A stretch of 64,000 nt of DNA from Grifola frondosa (lineage: Eukaryota > Basidiomycota > Agaricomycetes > Polyporales > Grifolaceae): assembly GCA_001683735.1 (NCBI GenBank), contig LUGG01000041.1:1-64000 (forward strand), given 5' to 3'. The notes beneath the pieces are model-generated. The model was not told where the DNA came from. It saw only the letters and a program-made list of their open reading frames with translations, and ran no database searches. Position numbers and translations under genes: made by a program. Below, one piece after another: positions 26,319 through 39,533 of this stretch; positions within the stretch are counted from its first letter, which is position 1, and each line of letters opens with the position of its first letter.

Positions 26319-28900
26319 ATGCAGTCCCCTCATCCTCGCCCCAGCTCTAGTTCCACCCTTACGTTCCCAAGCTCTGTCAACGGCAAGAAAGGCTTCAGAG
26401 GCAAAGAGCGTCAGTTTGTCTACAAGCACGGCTCAAAGCTCCACGCCTATGACAGAGACAAGGCTCCTTATCCCCTCTCATTTGACAAACATGCTCTCGG
26501 ACTGTGAGTACCTCTAGCTGTCTTTCAAGTGTGCAGGACCGACCGGTGAGCACATCCTGGGCGATCAGTTTCAGTATGTCACTTTGAAATGGGCGCTTGT
26601 TGGATGAAGTGGCTGAAAGCATATTGTTTCCACGTCGGTCCTTATGGTCTTGTACCCTTCGCCGGTTCTTATTTTTTCTGGTGCTTCACTGCGGTCTTGT
26701 ACATATTTTTCGCGGATTTTATATATAATTCTTCCGCTCCATCACTCATGCTCGCAATACGATGGCCAAGTGGACACCTCAGCATTTGCATCTTTTCTGG
26801 AGATGCATGTGTTGGGAGGCACAGGGTCCGTTGATGTGATCTCCCATGACTCGAAGCCAACGGTGGTTCGGCCATAACGAACCTTCTGCTACACGTGCTC
26901 GTTCCATGGGATCATTGTCTCACTCAACCATAGACAATGCCTTGACCATACATATGGCATCGCTTCAAGTGAATCACCAAGCGGTGCCTGGACAGACTTC
27001 AAAGGCGACCCTCCAAAACGCTGCTTAGATCTCGCAACTGGGGTATGTGATAAGTGGCGCCAACGTTTAACGCGCAATTCAATCAGATTCATTGCAGCTG
27101 GGCCTTTGGGTGGTTGCGTCCGCGGAAGCGTGGCCAGATTCCACATTTGTGAGTGTCTTTCTGTGCCTCATTGCTAATACTGATCCTTCTATCTGAAGGT
27201 TGGATACGATTTGGTTGACATTCAACCGCCATTGTGCTTCCTAGACCCGTCAATAGCGGAGCGTGTAGAGTGGGTGCATGGTAACCTGTGCGGCAGCAAT
27301 GTATACATGAAATCTTCCCTGCTAATCATTAAGTGCTTCTAGACTTAGGAAGCAGCTCCCATTCGAGGACGACGAATTCGATCACGTTCGAATCACAGGG
27401 TTGGCGCTTGGGATCCCAGAAAATAAGGTATACTTCACTGTCTACTGTCGTAGAAAGACGTCACTAATGCGTATGATCTGCACAGTGGGTTTCTATTTTC
27501 GAGGTAAAATTCTACTCGTAGATTTTCCGCTGAAACAAAGCTAAATACCCATCTGTAGGAGATTCGAAGGGTCATGCGGCCAGGAGCCACGATAGAGATG
27601 ATTGAAGAAGGTCAGCTTAGTTGTCTTATGAACTAAAAACCATGGTACTAATCTCTTCAACCAGACGCCAGATTTCCTGTGCTTCCGCGATGGTTTACAG
27701 CACCTCTACGAAAACAGTCACACAAGCCAACAATTCACCTGCCAGATGGTACACAAAAACCGCCTGCTGTCGAGATACCAGAAGCGCCTACCACAAGTCA
27801 TGATCACGAACTCCTAGAATCTCTCTTCTATGATGTATTCGAAAACCGATTCATCAACCCCACCCCAGCTGTGAGCATAACTCTCTTGCTAACCCTTGTC
27901 TATCTCTGATCTATCTGTTTCAACATAGCCTGCCTGCCGTCGTATTTTACCATGATCTTTGACCACGTTGTTGTCCCTCCCACCATTACCGTACCCATGC
28001 CTCCTCTCCCGCCTTTTCCGCCTTTGCCTGAAGCCAATTGCGGCCCAAATTCTTTCATCCCCGGGCAAATCCCCGAGTCATCGTTTCACCTGCCGCCCGT
28101 AACCGTTGATACATCTGTCAGCGTCTCCCTCCCATCAACCCCAACGCCAGTTGGCCCAAAGCCATCCTCGTCCTTTCCCTCGCCTCGCGCATCAGAGCGA
28201 AATGGCACGCCGTCGACCGACCGCGACCGCTCGCTGTCCATGACGTCTACAGTGAGCACCGTTAGTACCAGCAGCAGCTGCAGCAGCAATGCCCCTCTAC
28301 ATTGTCCGACACGAGTAGCGCAGCGCCTCGGAGCACGATATCCGTGAGCACCTCCATCAACAGCACCGCGGTCGGAAGCGCGGGTACCTCGGTGGTGCTC
28401 CCGACGCGGTCAATGGGGGTGCATAGCGAGAGTTCGCTATATCTGCATTTGCAGCGCGCAGTGGGGCTCGTGTTTGCAGTCAAGGAAGCGATGTGGGAGG
28501 AGCTCACGGTGCTGATAGCTCAGCGCGACGAGAAGCTGCGGAAGTATGGTTGGGAGACGGATGATTATTGCGAGATACTCAGCAGGCAGAAGTTCGAGGC
28601 CCTGATGGAGCAATTCGAAAGGTACGCAGTCCTTGTTTTTCAGAGTACGCAGTTCGTTAACCTATGGATGTACTTTATGTGTTCAGTGACATTCGTGTCC
28701 GCATTTCAATGTGGCACTCGCTCGTTGAGAATGGCTGGGAATACCCACGGCGAGAGGTGGTGTCGAAGGGCGAGCTAATTGAAGAAATCCGGCTCCGCGA
28801 GGAGATTATTGAAGCGCGACGAAAGTATACACAGGACCAGGACGAAGATGAGCGGCCTTGTCGAACAATACGACTGCTACTCGGAGTGAAGGAGTCATGA
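26319..28900 (+). CDS. Class I SAM-dependent methyltransferase with long Ser/Pro insert
   Basis: This fungal methyltransferase is of the kind with a leader, a Rossmann core and a long tail. The start at 26319 gives a Ser/Pro-rich leader, then RQFVYKHGSKLHAYDRDKAP. A 430-nt intron (26504-26933) leads to CLDHTYGI and KGDPPKRCLDLATG. After an intron comes LGLWVVASAEAWPDSTF, then VGYDLVDIQPPL. Motif I is DLATG where family members usually have DLGTG or DLGCG. Later core motifs are RVEWVHGN, LPFEDDEFDHVRITGLALG, the post-II motif EEIRRVMRPGATIEMIEED and LPRWFTAPLR. A proline/serine-rich stretch (28.0-28.4 kb) separates this from a helical C-terminus ending LLLGVKES. One base appears missing near 28296-28316. 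The substrate is unknown. Exons between 26.5 and 26.93 kb are not supported. Confidence 0.78.
26504..26933 (+). other. Unusually long intron (430 nt) in methyltransferase gene
   Basis: GTGAGT follows the codons for DKHALG, and CAACCATAG precedes codons for QCLDHTYG, giving an in-phase join that matches the expected spacing between these family motifs. The insert contains a T-rich block (26640-26740). No internal exon could be placed that both keeps the frame and looks like the family. Confidence 0.55.
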
Positions 28901-29549
28901 TCTATTCGCTCTTTCTTGGAGGTAGGGCCGGACTTATTGGACCTGTCCCCGACCCCATACCAGACACCACTACCCAGTCTTTACCTTTGTATACTTCGCT
29001 TTTTGATTGCTTTGGAGCCGTATCTTGGATTACTTGCTGTACGTTTGACTCGGGCGAGGCTTGTTGTTGTATGTATCACTATGATGAGACCATACCCATA
29101 CCCAAAGATATCCTGATTCCGGATCGCAGCTTCAAGGTGTGCGGAGAAGCCAGGTCTCGCCAAACTTGAGAAACCAAGTCAGAGTTTTTCATACTGCATT
29201 CATGTTGGCTTTGGAATGAAATGCGGGAGTAATACGCTCCTCAAGGAACGACCAACCTGAGGAAAATTTTCATGGCATCTCAAATGCCACCGATCACTCG
29301 GCCGTCCCATCAGGATGCATGCATTAGATATAGACACAATTCTCCGTCAGAAGGGTATGCGTGCGAGGTGTCCTGACAGTATACTGCTTCGTCGTGACAA
29401 ACGAAAGCATCTGTTCTGAGAATAAATTACATAGCATGTGCCTAAGTATCTGGAATTCATGTTACGTGCCTGGGAGGTGATACGAGAAGTAGTCCTGCTT
29501 CACTCTATGTCCGACTCGAAGTGATCGTGATCCTCATCATCTGTATCAT
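28901..29549. other. Convergent 3' flank, methyltransferase / coiled-coil gene
   Basis: About 650 bp between two converging genes. Frames at 28858-29169 are overlapping and unlike any known protein. No terminator consensus could be assigned with confidence. Confidence 0.5.
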
Positions 29550-32500
29550 CTACGACAGTATTCTCTTATCAAGTTTGCGGACGGGAGATGATTTGGTAGG
29601 CGTGGTATTCAGTCCAAACGTCTGTGGCCGCGCCCCGAACCCAAGCATATACATCGCCGAAGATGCGCGAGGCTTCGGTGTCACTTTGGGTGGCCCAGGA
29701 GAAACTAAGTTCGGTGAGACCTGCAAAATATGAGAGGGCATGGGTATTCGGAGTCCGAGGCTAGCAAATGGGTCTGTGCTAGAGCCAGTTGACTCGCCCG
29801 ACGACTCGCGGGGATGGGAGAACGATGAAGAGTGCCGCAGTCGTGGGGAAGTCATCACAGAACCGAACGTTGGCGCGGGGCTGACGGGACGCTGAGCGCT
29901 AAGGAAGCCTGCCGTCCAGGATGACCAGCCAGGGGACGGCCGTGTTGGGGTCGATGGTTGGGACGGTCGCTCTGAGGAGGACGACTCATGCAGCGTCCGC
30001 TTCACGGAGGCGATGTCGTGCTCGAGGTCATCTAATTTCCGCGTAAACTGTTGCGTCGTCCTGTAGACTGCCTTGTCGGTGCCGTCTATGAATGCTCCGA
30101 TCTCAAGCTCCACTGCAGCTTCATCGACCTCTTCCGATATCGCGCCGGGAATAGAGAGAAGGGCCTCATAGCCAGAAATTATACGCTCTTCGTCTGTGAT
30201 CCGGATCTCCAACTCGACTCGGGCGTCTTCGTTGAAATCGTTGAGCCGTTCGACTGCTTTCGACAGCATGAACAACATGTCTGAGGGGTAGGACTGTGAC
30301 AATAGGTCTTTCTTCAGGTCCTTGAGTGCAAGGTAGCAGTCGCGGAAGGCACGCTGGAAGTCATCGTAGCGATGTTTCACTCGCGTCAAATCTACAAGAA
30401 GCCCTGTTCTGTTCGACTTGAGGTTAGTCGTCGGCGCCGAGAATAGAGCCGAGTTCATTTCTTTGGGTGCACTTGATGTTGTTGGGGATGAGACGATTTC
30501 GAGACCATCTAAGAGAGCGCCATCGTCTTGTGAGACGATATGAGAGTGAACTGTTGTCTCCCCAGAGACGATGTTACGCAATCCAGCCACCTCAACTTCT
30601 GGGACGTCTTCCGAGGTATACGTAGGAGCACCCAAGACAGCTGGTTCCACTTCGTGGCTGTTCTCATTCCCGGTTGGTGCCGAGCGCAGAAGCACAGAGG
30701 ATCGTGGTAATTGACTTGGTCCGCCGGGTGACAAGCTTGCAGATTCCGTCCCCGCATGATCTGATTGCGGTGGTGGGCATGGAGAAGATGATTCTGTCAG
30801 CTGTGCGGTCAGGGATATTGATGCTGTCGCTATTGCCCGGGTATGCAGAACAGATGGGGAATCATCTACAACAGTAGCATCCGTTATAGCTATTGGAGTT
30901 GCAACGGGGGTATCTTGTGGCAGATCAATATCGAGTGGTGATGCCACAACGTTCGGAGTTGGAGAGGAGATATCTGGGCTTCGTTCGGGTGACGGGATAG
31001 ATGTGTTGGGCAGCGCTAGGGCGCTCTGAATATCATTAACAGCAGGTTTCGTTAAACTGGCGGGACCAGGGGAAGTGACTTCAGGCGATGCTGGGACCTG
31101 TTCATGGTGATAAATTTCATTGGTTTCTGACAGGTGTCCATTGGCAGTCGGAGACCCGAGTGGCACTTGAATATTCGTTTCGTCCTCGCAGGTGAGTGTT
31201 TCGACAGCGTCGTGAACCTGTGCCAGCCTTCGCTCCGTCTGGAGTCGCCTGACTGTCTCAGTCTGTAGTTCATGTGTGAGAGTAGATATGGCATCTTGTG
31301 CTAATAAGAGCCGTGCAACAGAGCCGGGAGGGTTCTCGTCCAGAGTAAGTTGGCCATTCAAATACTCCAGAAGGCCCTGGGCATCAGCCATGATGCGATT
31401 GAACATTTCGCGCATCCCAGCGTGGTCCTCGCGACTTTCTGATGCCGATAGTGCACGGTCGAACGATTCCGTGGCTTTCCTAACCCATCTCCTGAGACCT
31501 TCTGCGAGGCCCTCCTCTCGTCCAAGGAAAGCAAGTCGCAGGGAGATCTCCCGTCTACGCCCATAGGCTTCGCGAGCAATGTCCTCAGAAAGCTCGTCAA
31601 GAGCGTGGCGCAGCTTCTGCGACTCGTGTTTTTCGAACACGAGAGCTTTCTGGAGATGTTCTATTTCAGCACTCAGAGTTGCAGTCGTGGCTTCGTGGCG
31701 CGTCCTAAGTGTTTCCATGGCTTTCTGAAGTGAGTCTGTGGAAGCCTGAGAAAACTTCCTGTATTTCGTGGACGTTAACGTACATATTGCGCTGAAGGGC
31801 AACAAACGTAGCTAACATATAACGGGATACCATCTTCGCAGCAGTATTATCATCGGCTTTGTACATCTCCAGCTCCTGGATCGCCTTCGACAGTTCACCC
31901 CTGTCGTGTTCGGCTACTTTCTGCGTGATTTCTATTTTGCTGGCCATGTGCAAGGTCTCGCTATGAAGCCGGACGATCTCGGTTTCGAGTCGCTCGTTCA
32001 CAGTGTTGAACTCCTCGAGTAGCCTCTGAAGCCCAGACTTCCCTTCCGCAAGGCTGTCGATGAGAGGAGTTGAAGATCCATCCATCTTTTCTTCCGAAGT
32101 CACGGATGACGAAGAGCTCGACGTCGACTTCGATCGGCCTTCAAGTGTCCGAACAAGGTCTGCGTATTCGTGGACAACGAGATCTGCCATCTTCCTTTCT
32201 TCTTCTGCAAAACGGGCCCGCTTCTGGAGCTCTCTCTCTCTGGTTTTCCCTTCTTCCTCCTGCGCCCGCGCTTCGGCTGCCAGTGCATGAGCAGCTTCTG
32301 TCTCATGCTGAGCTTTAGTCAGGTCACTGCGAGCAACCGTCGCTTCATTTGTCCGCGTTAGCAATGCCTCCTCCACGAGCGTGAGTTTATCTGAGAGACG
32401 TCGGAGGGCAAGAGTGAGCTCTGGGACCTGGAAGGAGCCTGGATGAGGAGTGCTATCTGGGCTCGCCCTTAGCACCGCGACCTCTTCTTGCAAGCGCGAA

Positions 32501-32759
32501 TTCTCGCGTTCTAAAGTCTGTGCATGTTCAAGAGCATAAGAGGTCTCCAGAGAATGTCTCTGCAACTTGACAGAGGTGGCATGTGCCTCGTGCTGGGAAT
32601 GAAGCCTGCGCGTCAGTAGATGAGGAGGCCATTGGTGAAGGTAGACCACCCAGGGAGGTTTTCGAGGTTCACCTGATAACGTGCGACGGCTGCACGTAAG
32701 CTCACGAGTTCTAAGGCCAGGGGATGATCATCGTTGAGTAGGAGCTGAACATCCGCCAT
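29550..32759 (-). CDS. Large coiled-coil protein, function unknown
   Basis: I do not recognise the family. The start at 32759 (MADVQLLLNDDHPLALELVS) is followed by an intron at 32593-32672 that joins YQ to HEAHATSVKLQ. A second intron at 31759-31816 joins RYM to KFSQASTDSLQKAM. The N-terminal half is long heptad-rich coiled coil (VARSDLTKAQHETEAAHALA, then GELSKAIQELEMYKADDNTA). The middle is Ser/Thr/Pro-rich, and a second coiled-coil block lies near 30.0-30.4 kb. The C-terminus has several SP/TP sites (SPAPTFGSVMTSPRLRHSSS). The total is roughly 1,030 residues. No catalytic or membrane motif is present. The frame stops at 29550-29552. A one-base change near 29566-29571 would instead give the acidic tail VVDDTDDEDHDHFESDIE, which looks more natural. 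A scaffold or cytoskeletal role is only a guess. Confidence 0.75.
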
Positions 32760-33305
32760 AAGAACGTGCAAGCTGCGCAACCTCCATGAATTTCGCCGTT
32801 TCGCCACCGCGTCTACTGTCCCGTCGGTATTTCAACGCCTGTGTGCGGGATGTAAATCGGGAAGTTAACTCCCACTTCGGAGATTAAATATATTGCGACA
32901 GAGCGGTGCTCGAAATCATGAGTTATTCAATCGTTGCATCTTCTCCTCGACACAGAAACTGTTTGACTGCGTCAAGTCCTGGCCGGCATATAGTGGTCCT
33001 CCAGGTTCTCACTGTCCCATCTCCCGCTCTGCTTTCAACCACCTCTGTTCGTGTCGATCAAGCTTTACTGCTCAAGTCAAGTCTCCGCTGCTAACCTCGC
33101 ATATCACTTATTGGAAGAAGTTCAAGCGTAGCTTGCGTATCGAGCATCTTTACCTAACATTGTGGTTTGAACGACTTCATTATCTGACTCCTGCGAACGT
33201 TTACTCTCATCGTGAGTCTTCCCCACCACTCGTGTCGCCACACAGCCGCTTACCCGTGTCTTGTCATTCTACAATGTCGTAATGGATTGTGCTGTCCGGT
33301 AGGTA
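32760..33305. promoter_or_regulatory. Divergent promoter region, coiled-coil gene / deubiquitinase
   Basis: 546 bp between divergent starts. Open frames here (32893-33282) have no family resemblance. Confidence 0.5.
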
Positions 33306-36279
33306 ATGGCGAGTCCTCATCCACCGTATCCCCACCCCGGACCCTCGTCCTACTATCCCCCACCTCCTCCGCAGTTTTATGGTCATGGTCCCGGACCAGC
33401 TACCTTCTACCCTTATCCTATGCCTCCTGTAAACGGACACATGCCGATGCACCAACCCACTTCGCCTAGGATGAATGGTTCTGCTCGTGGCGTTTTAATC
33501 CTCATAGAGGCGGCGGCCCCAGTTACCATTACCCACCGATGCCTCCGCAACATCATCTCCATCCCCCGCACCTGTACATTCGCCTCCTCCTGTAACCCCC
33601 GCAAGTCCTTTCACTCATCCTCAAAAATTCTCCCCACATGCACATCAGATTATGTACTCGCCGAATTACCATCCACAACCAACTGGTCCATATCAGCCTG
33701 CTTGGTCTACACAACCTCTCTCCCCTTTACCAAAACAACTTTCCATGCTTCCTCCCGTTGTTGCGCAACCGCCGCCGCATTTCGAACCAGAACCTAAACC
33801 AGAAGTCCAGTTCGTTCCCGAGCTACCGTCCACTAGCCCACGTGTTTCTACTTTACCCACGCGACCTGATGTTCAGCTCATCTCTCCTTCAACGTCAGCT
33901 CTACAGCCCGAGTCGTCGGCCAAAACGACATCAGAAAGTCCAATGTCGAGCATTCCACTATCGCCCAAAGTCAAAGTATCACATGCAGCTCCGGAGAGAC
34001 CTTCTACTCCTACCAGACCTCCGTCCTCAAGCTGGGTGATATGGTCCCGCCGGCCAGGGGATCCTTCGCGTGCTCCAGGCATTATCATATCTCCCCGTGC
34101 TTTCCCACCGGAGGATGTCATACAGAAAGCCCTCGAGCTTCCTTCTCCGCCCGTTTCTCCGAAACCAGAAGTTCTAGAATTACCTTTGTTACAGGCTTCA
34201 GCATTGGAAGATGTGCATTCAGTGACTGGTTCTCCTGCACGCGCGGGTGTCCCTTCATCATCCGCGACCGAGGCGACCACATGTTCTACTACTGATACAC
34301 CCGTCCCTGGTTCACCGTTGTCATCCACCACTTCTATCTCCGTTGCTGCCGCTTCTCCTCTCTCTGGCAGCTTCGCCAAATTGGCCATTTCGCCCAAAGT
34401 TGAAGTCAATATGGAAATCGCGACCGCAGAGGAGATGGAAGTATCCGCTACAGTTACTCCGTCTGCTTCTGGTACCACTCCCGTTGCATCTTCAGAAGCT
34501 GTACCCGAAGCTGCTGCGCCCGCATCTCCACCTATATCTACGCCTGCACCTACCCCTTCTGCGTCTACCTCTAAACCCAGTGCACTCAAGAAATCGTGGG
34601 CGTCTCTTCTTCAGTCCGCGGATGCTACCGCATCGTCTTCCAAATCTCGTCTCCCTGTTTCATCTGTTATGGGTTTTTCCATTCCCGCCGACTCTCTTTC
34701 TGGTTCGTCGATTGCGCCAGGTGCAACTGTTGCCCCTTCGCATCGCGAAGAGCTCCTCAGCCTCTTAAGCAGTGGACCATCGCCTTCCAACACGCCACTG
34801 AAGGTTCGCCCACGGGGCCTCATCAACACCGGTAACCTTTGCTTTGCAAATGCTGTCTTGCAGACGCTCGTCTATTGCCCGCCCTTCCACCGGCTTTTCA
34901 GTGAGCTGAGAAGGTATCTGGCAGGACCGGTTGCAGGATCGCAGAAAGAGGGATCGAATGCCACCCCTCTTGTCGATGCGACGGTACAATTCTTGAAAGA
35001 ATTTGTGCCTGACCCTCCTTCAGCTTTTTTGAATCATAAGTCGAAGGGGAAGGAACGGGAGGACGATAACTTCGATGAACTCGACTCTTTCATCCCATCG
35101 TATGTGTATGATGCAATGAAAGAGAAAAAGCGGTTTGCGAACATGATCGTTAGTACCTGCGACTGCACTTGAAATTATGTCGTCTCTAATCATCAGCTCT
35201 TGCGTTATTTTAGGGTGGACATCAGGAAGATGCCGAAGAATTCCTTGGCTTCTTCCTAGATGCATTAGAAGAGGAGCTGCTGTCAATTTCAAACTCTCTG
35301 TCTCCCAAGGACCCGAAGACCGCAGTTGATGGACCTCAGTCTCAGCCACATCAGGATGATGGATGGCTGGAAGTTGGCAAGCGGAATAGGAGCGCCTTTA
35401 CTAGAACCGTATGTGATTGTTCGATAAACTTGCATGCTGAAACTGAAAGCGTATGATAGATCAAGTCGACAGAGTCACCGATTACACGCATATTCGGTGG
35501 TAAGTTCCGGTCCACCCTACGGACACCTCATCAACGAGACTCTGTCACCGTTGAAGATTGGCGGTCGCTGCGGCTCGATATTCAGGTATTCAGTTTGTTC
35601 AATGGCCCTGATTGTTCTTTTGGTTGATATGTTGCTATAGCCCGAACAAGTCCGCACCATCAAGGATGCGCTGCAACACATATCGCATGAGCAGGATGTG
35701 CAGATCTCCATCCCGACTCGTCCTGGCGTTGTCCTGGATGCCAGTCAACAGTCGTTGATCGAGGCGCTACCTCCTGTATTGATCTTGCACCTGAAGAGAT
35801 TCTTGTATGATACCACTGTCGGCGACGTGGTTAAGGTCTGCAAACAGGTTACCTTCGCTCCCGAGCTCGAGGTTGGCCCAGGTACAGTGTTTTCCTGTCT
35901 CCGGCGTTACTGTTTATTCACTCATGTCGGTAACAGATCTTATTGCTCCGTCACAACGGACTACACAACCTGTAAAATATCAGCTGTTCGGAGGTATGCT
36001 TGATGTCCGCAGTCTCGTATCGAATGTCAATATCTGATAGTTACTGTTAGTCATATACCACCACGGGCCCTCAGCTTCGGAGGGCACTATACCCTGGATG
36101 TTCTCCATCCGAATCGCGACCTCACCGACAGACCTCGGCCTGCATGGATACGTATTGATGACGAGCTGGTATCAGATGTCCGACCTGAGGATGTATTTGG
36201 AGGCCAGGATCGCGACGATAGACATGCGTACCTACTATTCTATCGAAGAATTGGTGCATGGGGACCGACTCGGACATAA
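33306..36279 (+). CDS. Ubiquitin carboxyl-terminal hydrolase, USP10/Ubp3 type
   Basis: A cysteine deubiquitinase that, by family, works with a G3BP/Bre5-like partner on ribosomal and trafficking substrates. The N-terminus (ATG 33306) is rich in Pro/Tyr/His (MASPHPPYPHPGPSSYYPPP), followed by a roughly 380-residue Ser/Pro-rich disordered stretch. The catalytic domain begins RPRGLINTGNLCFANAVLQT with the nucleophile Cys in NLCFAN. It continues through GHQEDAEEFLGFFLDALEEE, PITRIFGGKFRSTLRT and PPVLILHLKRFLYDT, then the His box HHGPSASEGHYTLDVLH and WIRIDDELVSDV. The stop is at 36277-36279. Introns are 35149-35213, 35409-35459, 35586-35640, 35882-35936 and 35994-36050, all in phase. Two single-base losses are needed in the N-terminal part, at the T run 33493-33496 and the C5 run 33563-33567, to keep the Pro/His-rich reading going. 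Confidence 0.9.
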
Positions 36280-36499
36280 TTACCGTAGATCATGTCTTGC
36301 GATTTGTAGAGAATTTATGTTTGTGTCATGATTATTATTGGGCTGCTGTTCATATAAGCTGCGTATAAGTCGATACACAGAAACTGATAAATATGGGCTC
36401 TTAAACGACAGTATGTTGCTGACATATTTACAGGCAGAGAGTCCATTGGTGTATCGGTAAGACTAAAGACATTGACACTACGTACGCAACACCGAACAA

Positions 36500-39400
36500 T
36501 TACTCATTATATATGTTCCAAGTCTACAACGTCGAACGGTCAGCATGCGATCCAGTACAAAAAATAAGATACGTACTGAACGCCATTTTAATCCCCAATG
36601 TAAGTTGATAGGTCCGTCGATGCCGAAGGCGACTCCTTTGAACCACCAGAAGGTGCCAATAATAGCAAAGGCGCATACGCCGAAGCCGATCCATTTTGCT
36701 CTCTCCGAGAGACGGCGAGAAGTGAAGATGAAGTGATCGATGAGATGTGCGGCCATTAGCACGGAGAAATACAACGTCGGCAGCTACGCAAAATAAGCAT
36801 CAGCAACGATAACGAGAACCCACAGGAAACGACATACGTAATGGTGCACGTATGTTACACGACCCATGATCATGAATGGGACTGTAACACATTTTAATCA
36901 ATGCAGCAAAGAGTCGTCTTGCAGGTTGGATTGAACTTACAGTAATGTAGGGCCCAACCAACAAATGCGACCTTCCCGACGTACAGGAAATGCTCCCACT
37001 CTCCTACATTATGCGTCAGTTCCAACTGTCTGATAAGGCAGGGTCTAAACGTACGTGGATCCATATCGACATACTTCCGCTGCTGGCGCATCAAGTATAC
37101 ACCCAGGGCAATGATGGATAGAATCAAGCTTGAGGTTCCCGCCCACCAGATGATAGGTGTACCCAAGAGATAGTATTTGGTCTGGTTATCGCCCCATCCA
37201 CACATCCGCAGTCCAAGACGGAGCCAAGGCCAATCGGTTGGCTTCGATGCGAGAATGTCTTCCTTATCAGGGTCAGGAATCAATGCATTGTTCGATGTCA
37301 TCATCGCTACGTTCAAATGCCAGAAGTCGCGCAAGAAAGGAGAGCGATAGAATTTCGTGTCTCCCGCGGGGACTGTATATAAAGATCAGGGCTTTGGACA
37401 CGTGAAAGAAGATAAGCACGAACGTCGATCATTCCAATGACTTTCAACATTCCAATACGTGTGGACGTCTTTCGGGTTGTTCTCTTTGTCACAGCTGACT
37501 TCAACCTGCTTGAAACCCCACTGAGGAAGAATCGCATTCGCAGCGCGGAGATAACATCCTAGGCTTTGGTGGCGGAACCGCAGACGAGTGGTCAGCGAAT
37601 GAACAGTATCGTACTTGTCCTTGCTGCCCCGATGGATGTCATCGACAACTTCCACAACCCAGTAATCCTGGAAGTCGCCAATGGTAGCGTTACCGTAACA
37701 CGAGACTTCGTGGTTAAGTTTCGAGACGGGCGCAGGAATAGGATGTGAGTGCAAATTGCGAGTGGTGGGTGCGTGTCTGAGCCTGATCACATCCCCGTCC
37801 TTAAGGAACTTGATGGGCGCATTCGGGTCATATTCGGCCTCATCCCAGCGCGGCAGGACAACCCAATCATTGTTTTCGTCCTTGTAGTGATAACATGTTA
37901 CTTGTTGCTGCTCAGATCCGACAGGATATGTTTGAACATGAGAATGGAGGAGACCGCCACCCCATCCCATGTTCTTCAGCGTGACTTTGGAGCCAAACGC
38001 GATATCTAAACACGGATGAGACCAAATTCGGGAGCTCAAAGCAGCAACGTACCTAGAGGTTTTGCGAAAAAGTGTTGCCTATAAGATTGGCTTGAAAAAG
38101 CGAGCTCATTTGTGCATCACCCGGGCCAGAATGATTGAGGACCAGGAAGTGCAGTTTGAAGGAAGCCATGTAGACCAGCACAGGCAAAACGATGAGACAC
38201 GCAACCCGTGCCCCCCAGTGCCTCAATTGATCACGCTTGCATACAAATGAGCTTATGAAACATGCGGAAAAACCTCTTACTTACCACAGGCATTTTCAAG
38301 TCGCCAAACTTTTCCCAGAGGTCCTCAATGGTATATGCGCCGACCAGAGCAGTGACAAAGAGCCCAACCCATTTGACACTAAGACTTCGTAAGTAAGTCG
38401 GCCAAATAATATCGGCTAGACTGCTGACCTTGTCACACATCCGATTGAATAGCCGGTCATGGCTAACCAAAGCCACCAATCGAAAGAGAAGGGTCTAAAG
38501 ATATTGTCAATCTTGTGCCACTACCTGAGAAACGGATTAAACTGACTGGTATTGCTGGTTGTGAAATTTGGTGAGGCAAAAGACCGTGGTGAAAGTAAAG
38601 AATAGAAGCATAGCATCTAAGAGAATGAAGCGGGATATGCATAACCATGCAACATCTGAGAGTGCGTGTCAGCTTGATTTCGGAAGTTTGAATCAGTGAT
38701 GACTTACCAAGAAGAACCATGAGGGCGACCAAATGACATGCCCTCCAACTCATGCCCAACTCCACTGCATATACCATCCCAAAGGGACAAGCGCGACTCC
38801 GAAAGTTGCCATCATGACCCGCATGGCAACATAAGGTACGGTATCTGGGTATGCTGCTCCGCTCGCGAAGTCAAATGTCCCGTCATAGCCTGCCAGCAGG
38901 CCAGCAAAACCGACCAGCATCTTGCCCAGTGGGGGATGGACATCGAAGTAGAATTCGCGCTTCAGATAGTGCGAGCCAAACTTGCCGAAGTGAGCCTCGT
39001 CCCACACGACAACATTGGACTTGCCGATTTTGTGGAAACGTGTCCAGCAAGAGAGGAGGGTGTATATGATGGGGGGAATATGCTCGAGATTTTGTAGGAA
39101 GAACTCCCTCTGACAAAGCAGTCATGAGAGACGGGCAACACATCAAGTTACTAAAGGCGTACCAAGGTTGTAGGAGGAGGGGGAGGGGGCCGCCTCAGAC
39201 GTCCGCTGCCAAAGGGAACCTTGGCCGTTTTCATTTTTGAATACACGTCCTTGCCCTCGTCATCAAACGCTCCGTACTCCATTCCCATATCTTCAGCCTG
39301 GCTAACGTAACTGCCACTTCCTCCGTTCCCCCAGGCCCGCGATTCACGCGACGGCGAGCCTTCTCCTCACTCATATTGTACAGCGGTAGTTCCTCCTCTC

Positions 39401-39533
39401 GACGAGCAGGAACAGATTGAGTCCAGTAAGACTTGTCCGTCGGAGGGTAAGATACCTCCTCGAATTCAGATGATGTGCGGGGCGAGTCCTCGAGCGGTGG
39501 TCCGAGGTCGATAGCGACTTGAGCAGGTCTCAT
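36500..39533 (-). CDS. PMT2: Dolichyl-phosphate-mannose protein O-mannosyltransferase, PMT2 subfamily
   Basis: An ER multi-pass enzyme that starts O-mannosylation of Ser/Thr on secreted proteins. The N-terminal cytosolic part (start 39533, [20 protein letters not shown]) leads to the first luminal loop with [20 protein letters not shown] and [20 protein letters not shown]. The [15 protein letters not shown] form is typical of PMT2 rather than PMT1 or PMT4, and carries the conserved catalytic Asp-Glu pair. Hydrophobic segments follow, then MIR repeats ([54 protein letters not shown]), then the C-terminal membrane block with [18 protein letters not shown]. The last exon reads STWNIYNE with TAA at 36500-36502. 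One base seems missing in the five-base run 39328-39332: the frame there changes to the acidic stretch [20 protein letters not shown]. Confidence 0.9.

Noticed and set aside
33873..34589. 238-codon minus-strand frame in the deubiquitinase region
   Set aside because: It mirrors the Ser/Pro-rich disordered segment of the USP gene; its Glu/Gly/Val-rich translation is the expected complement.
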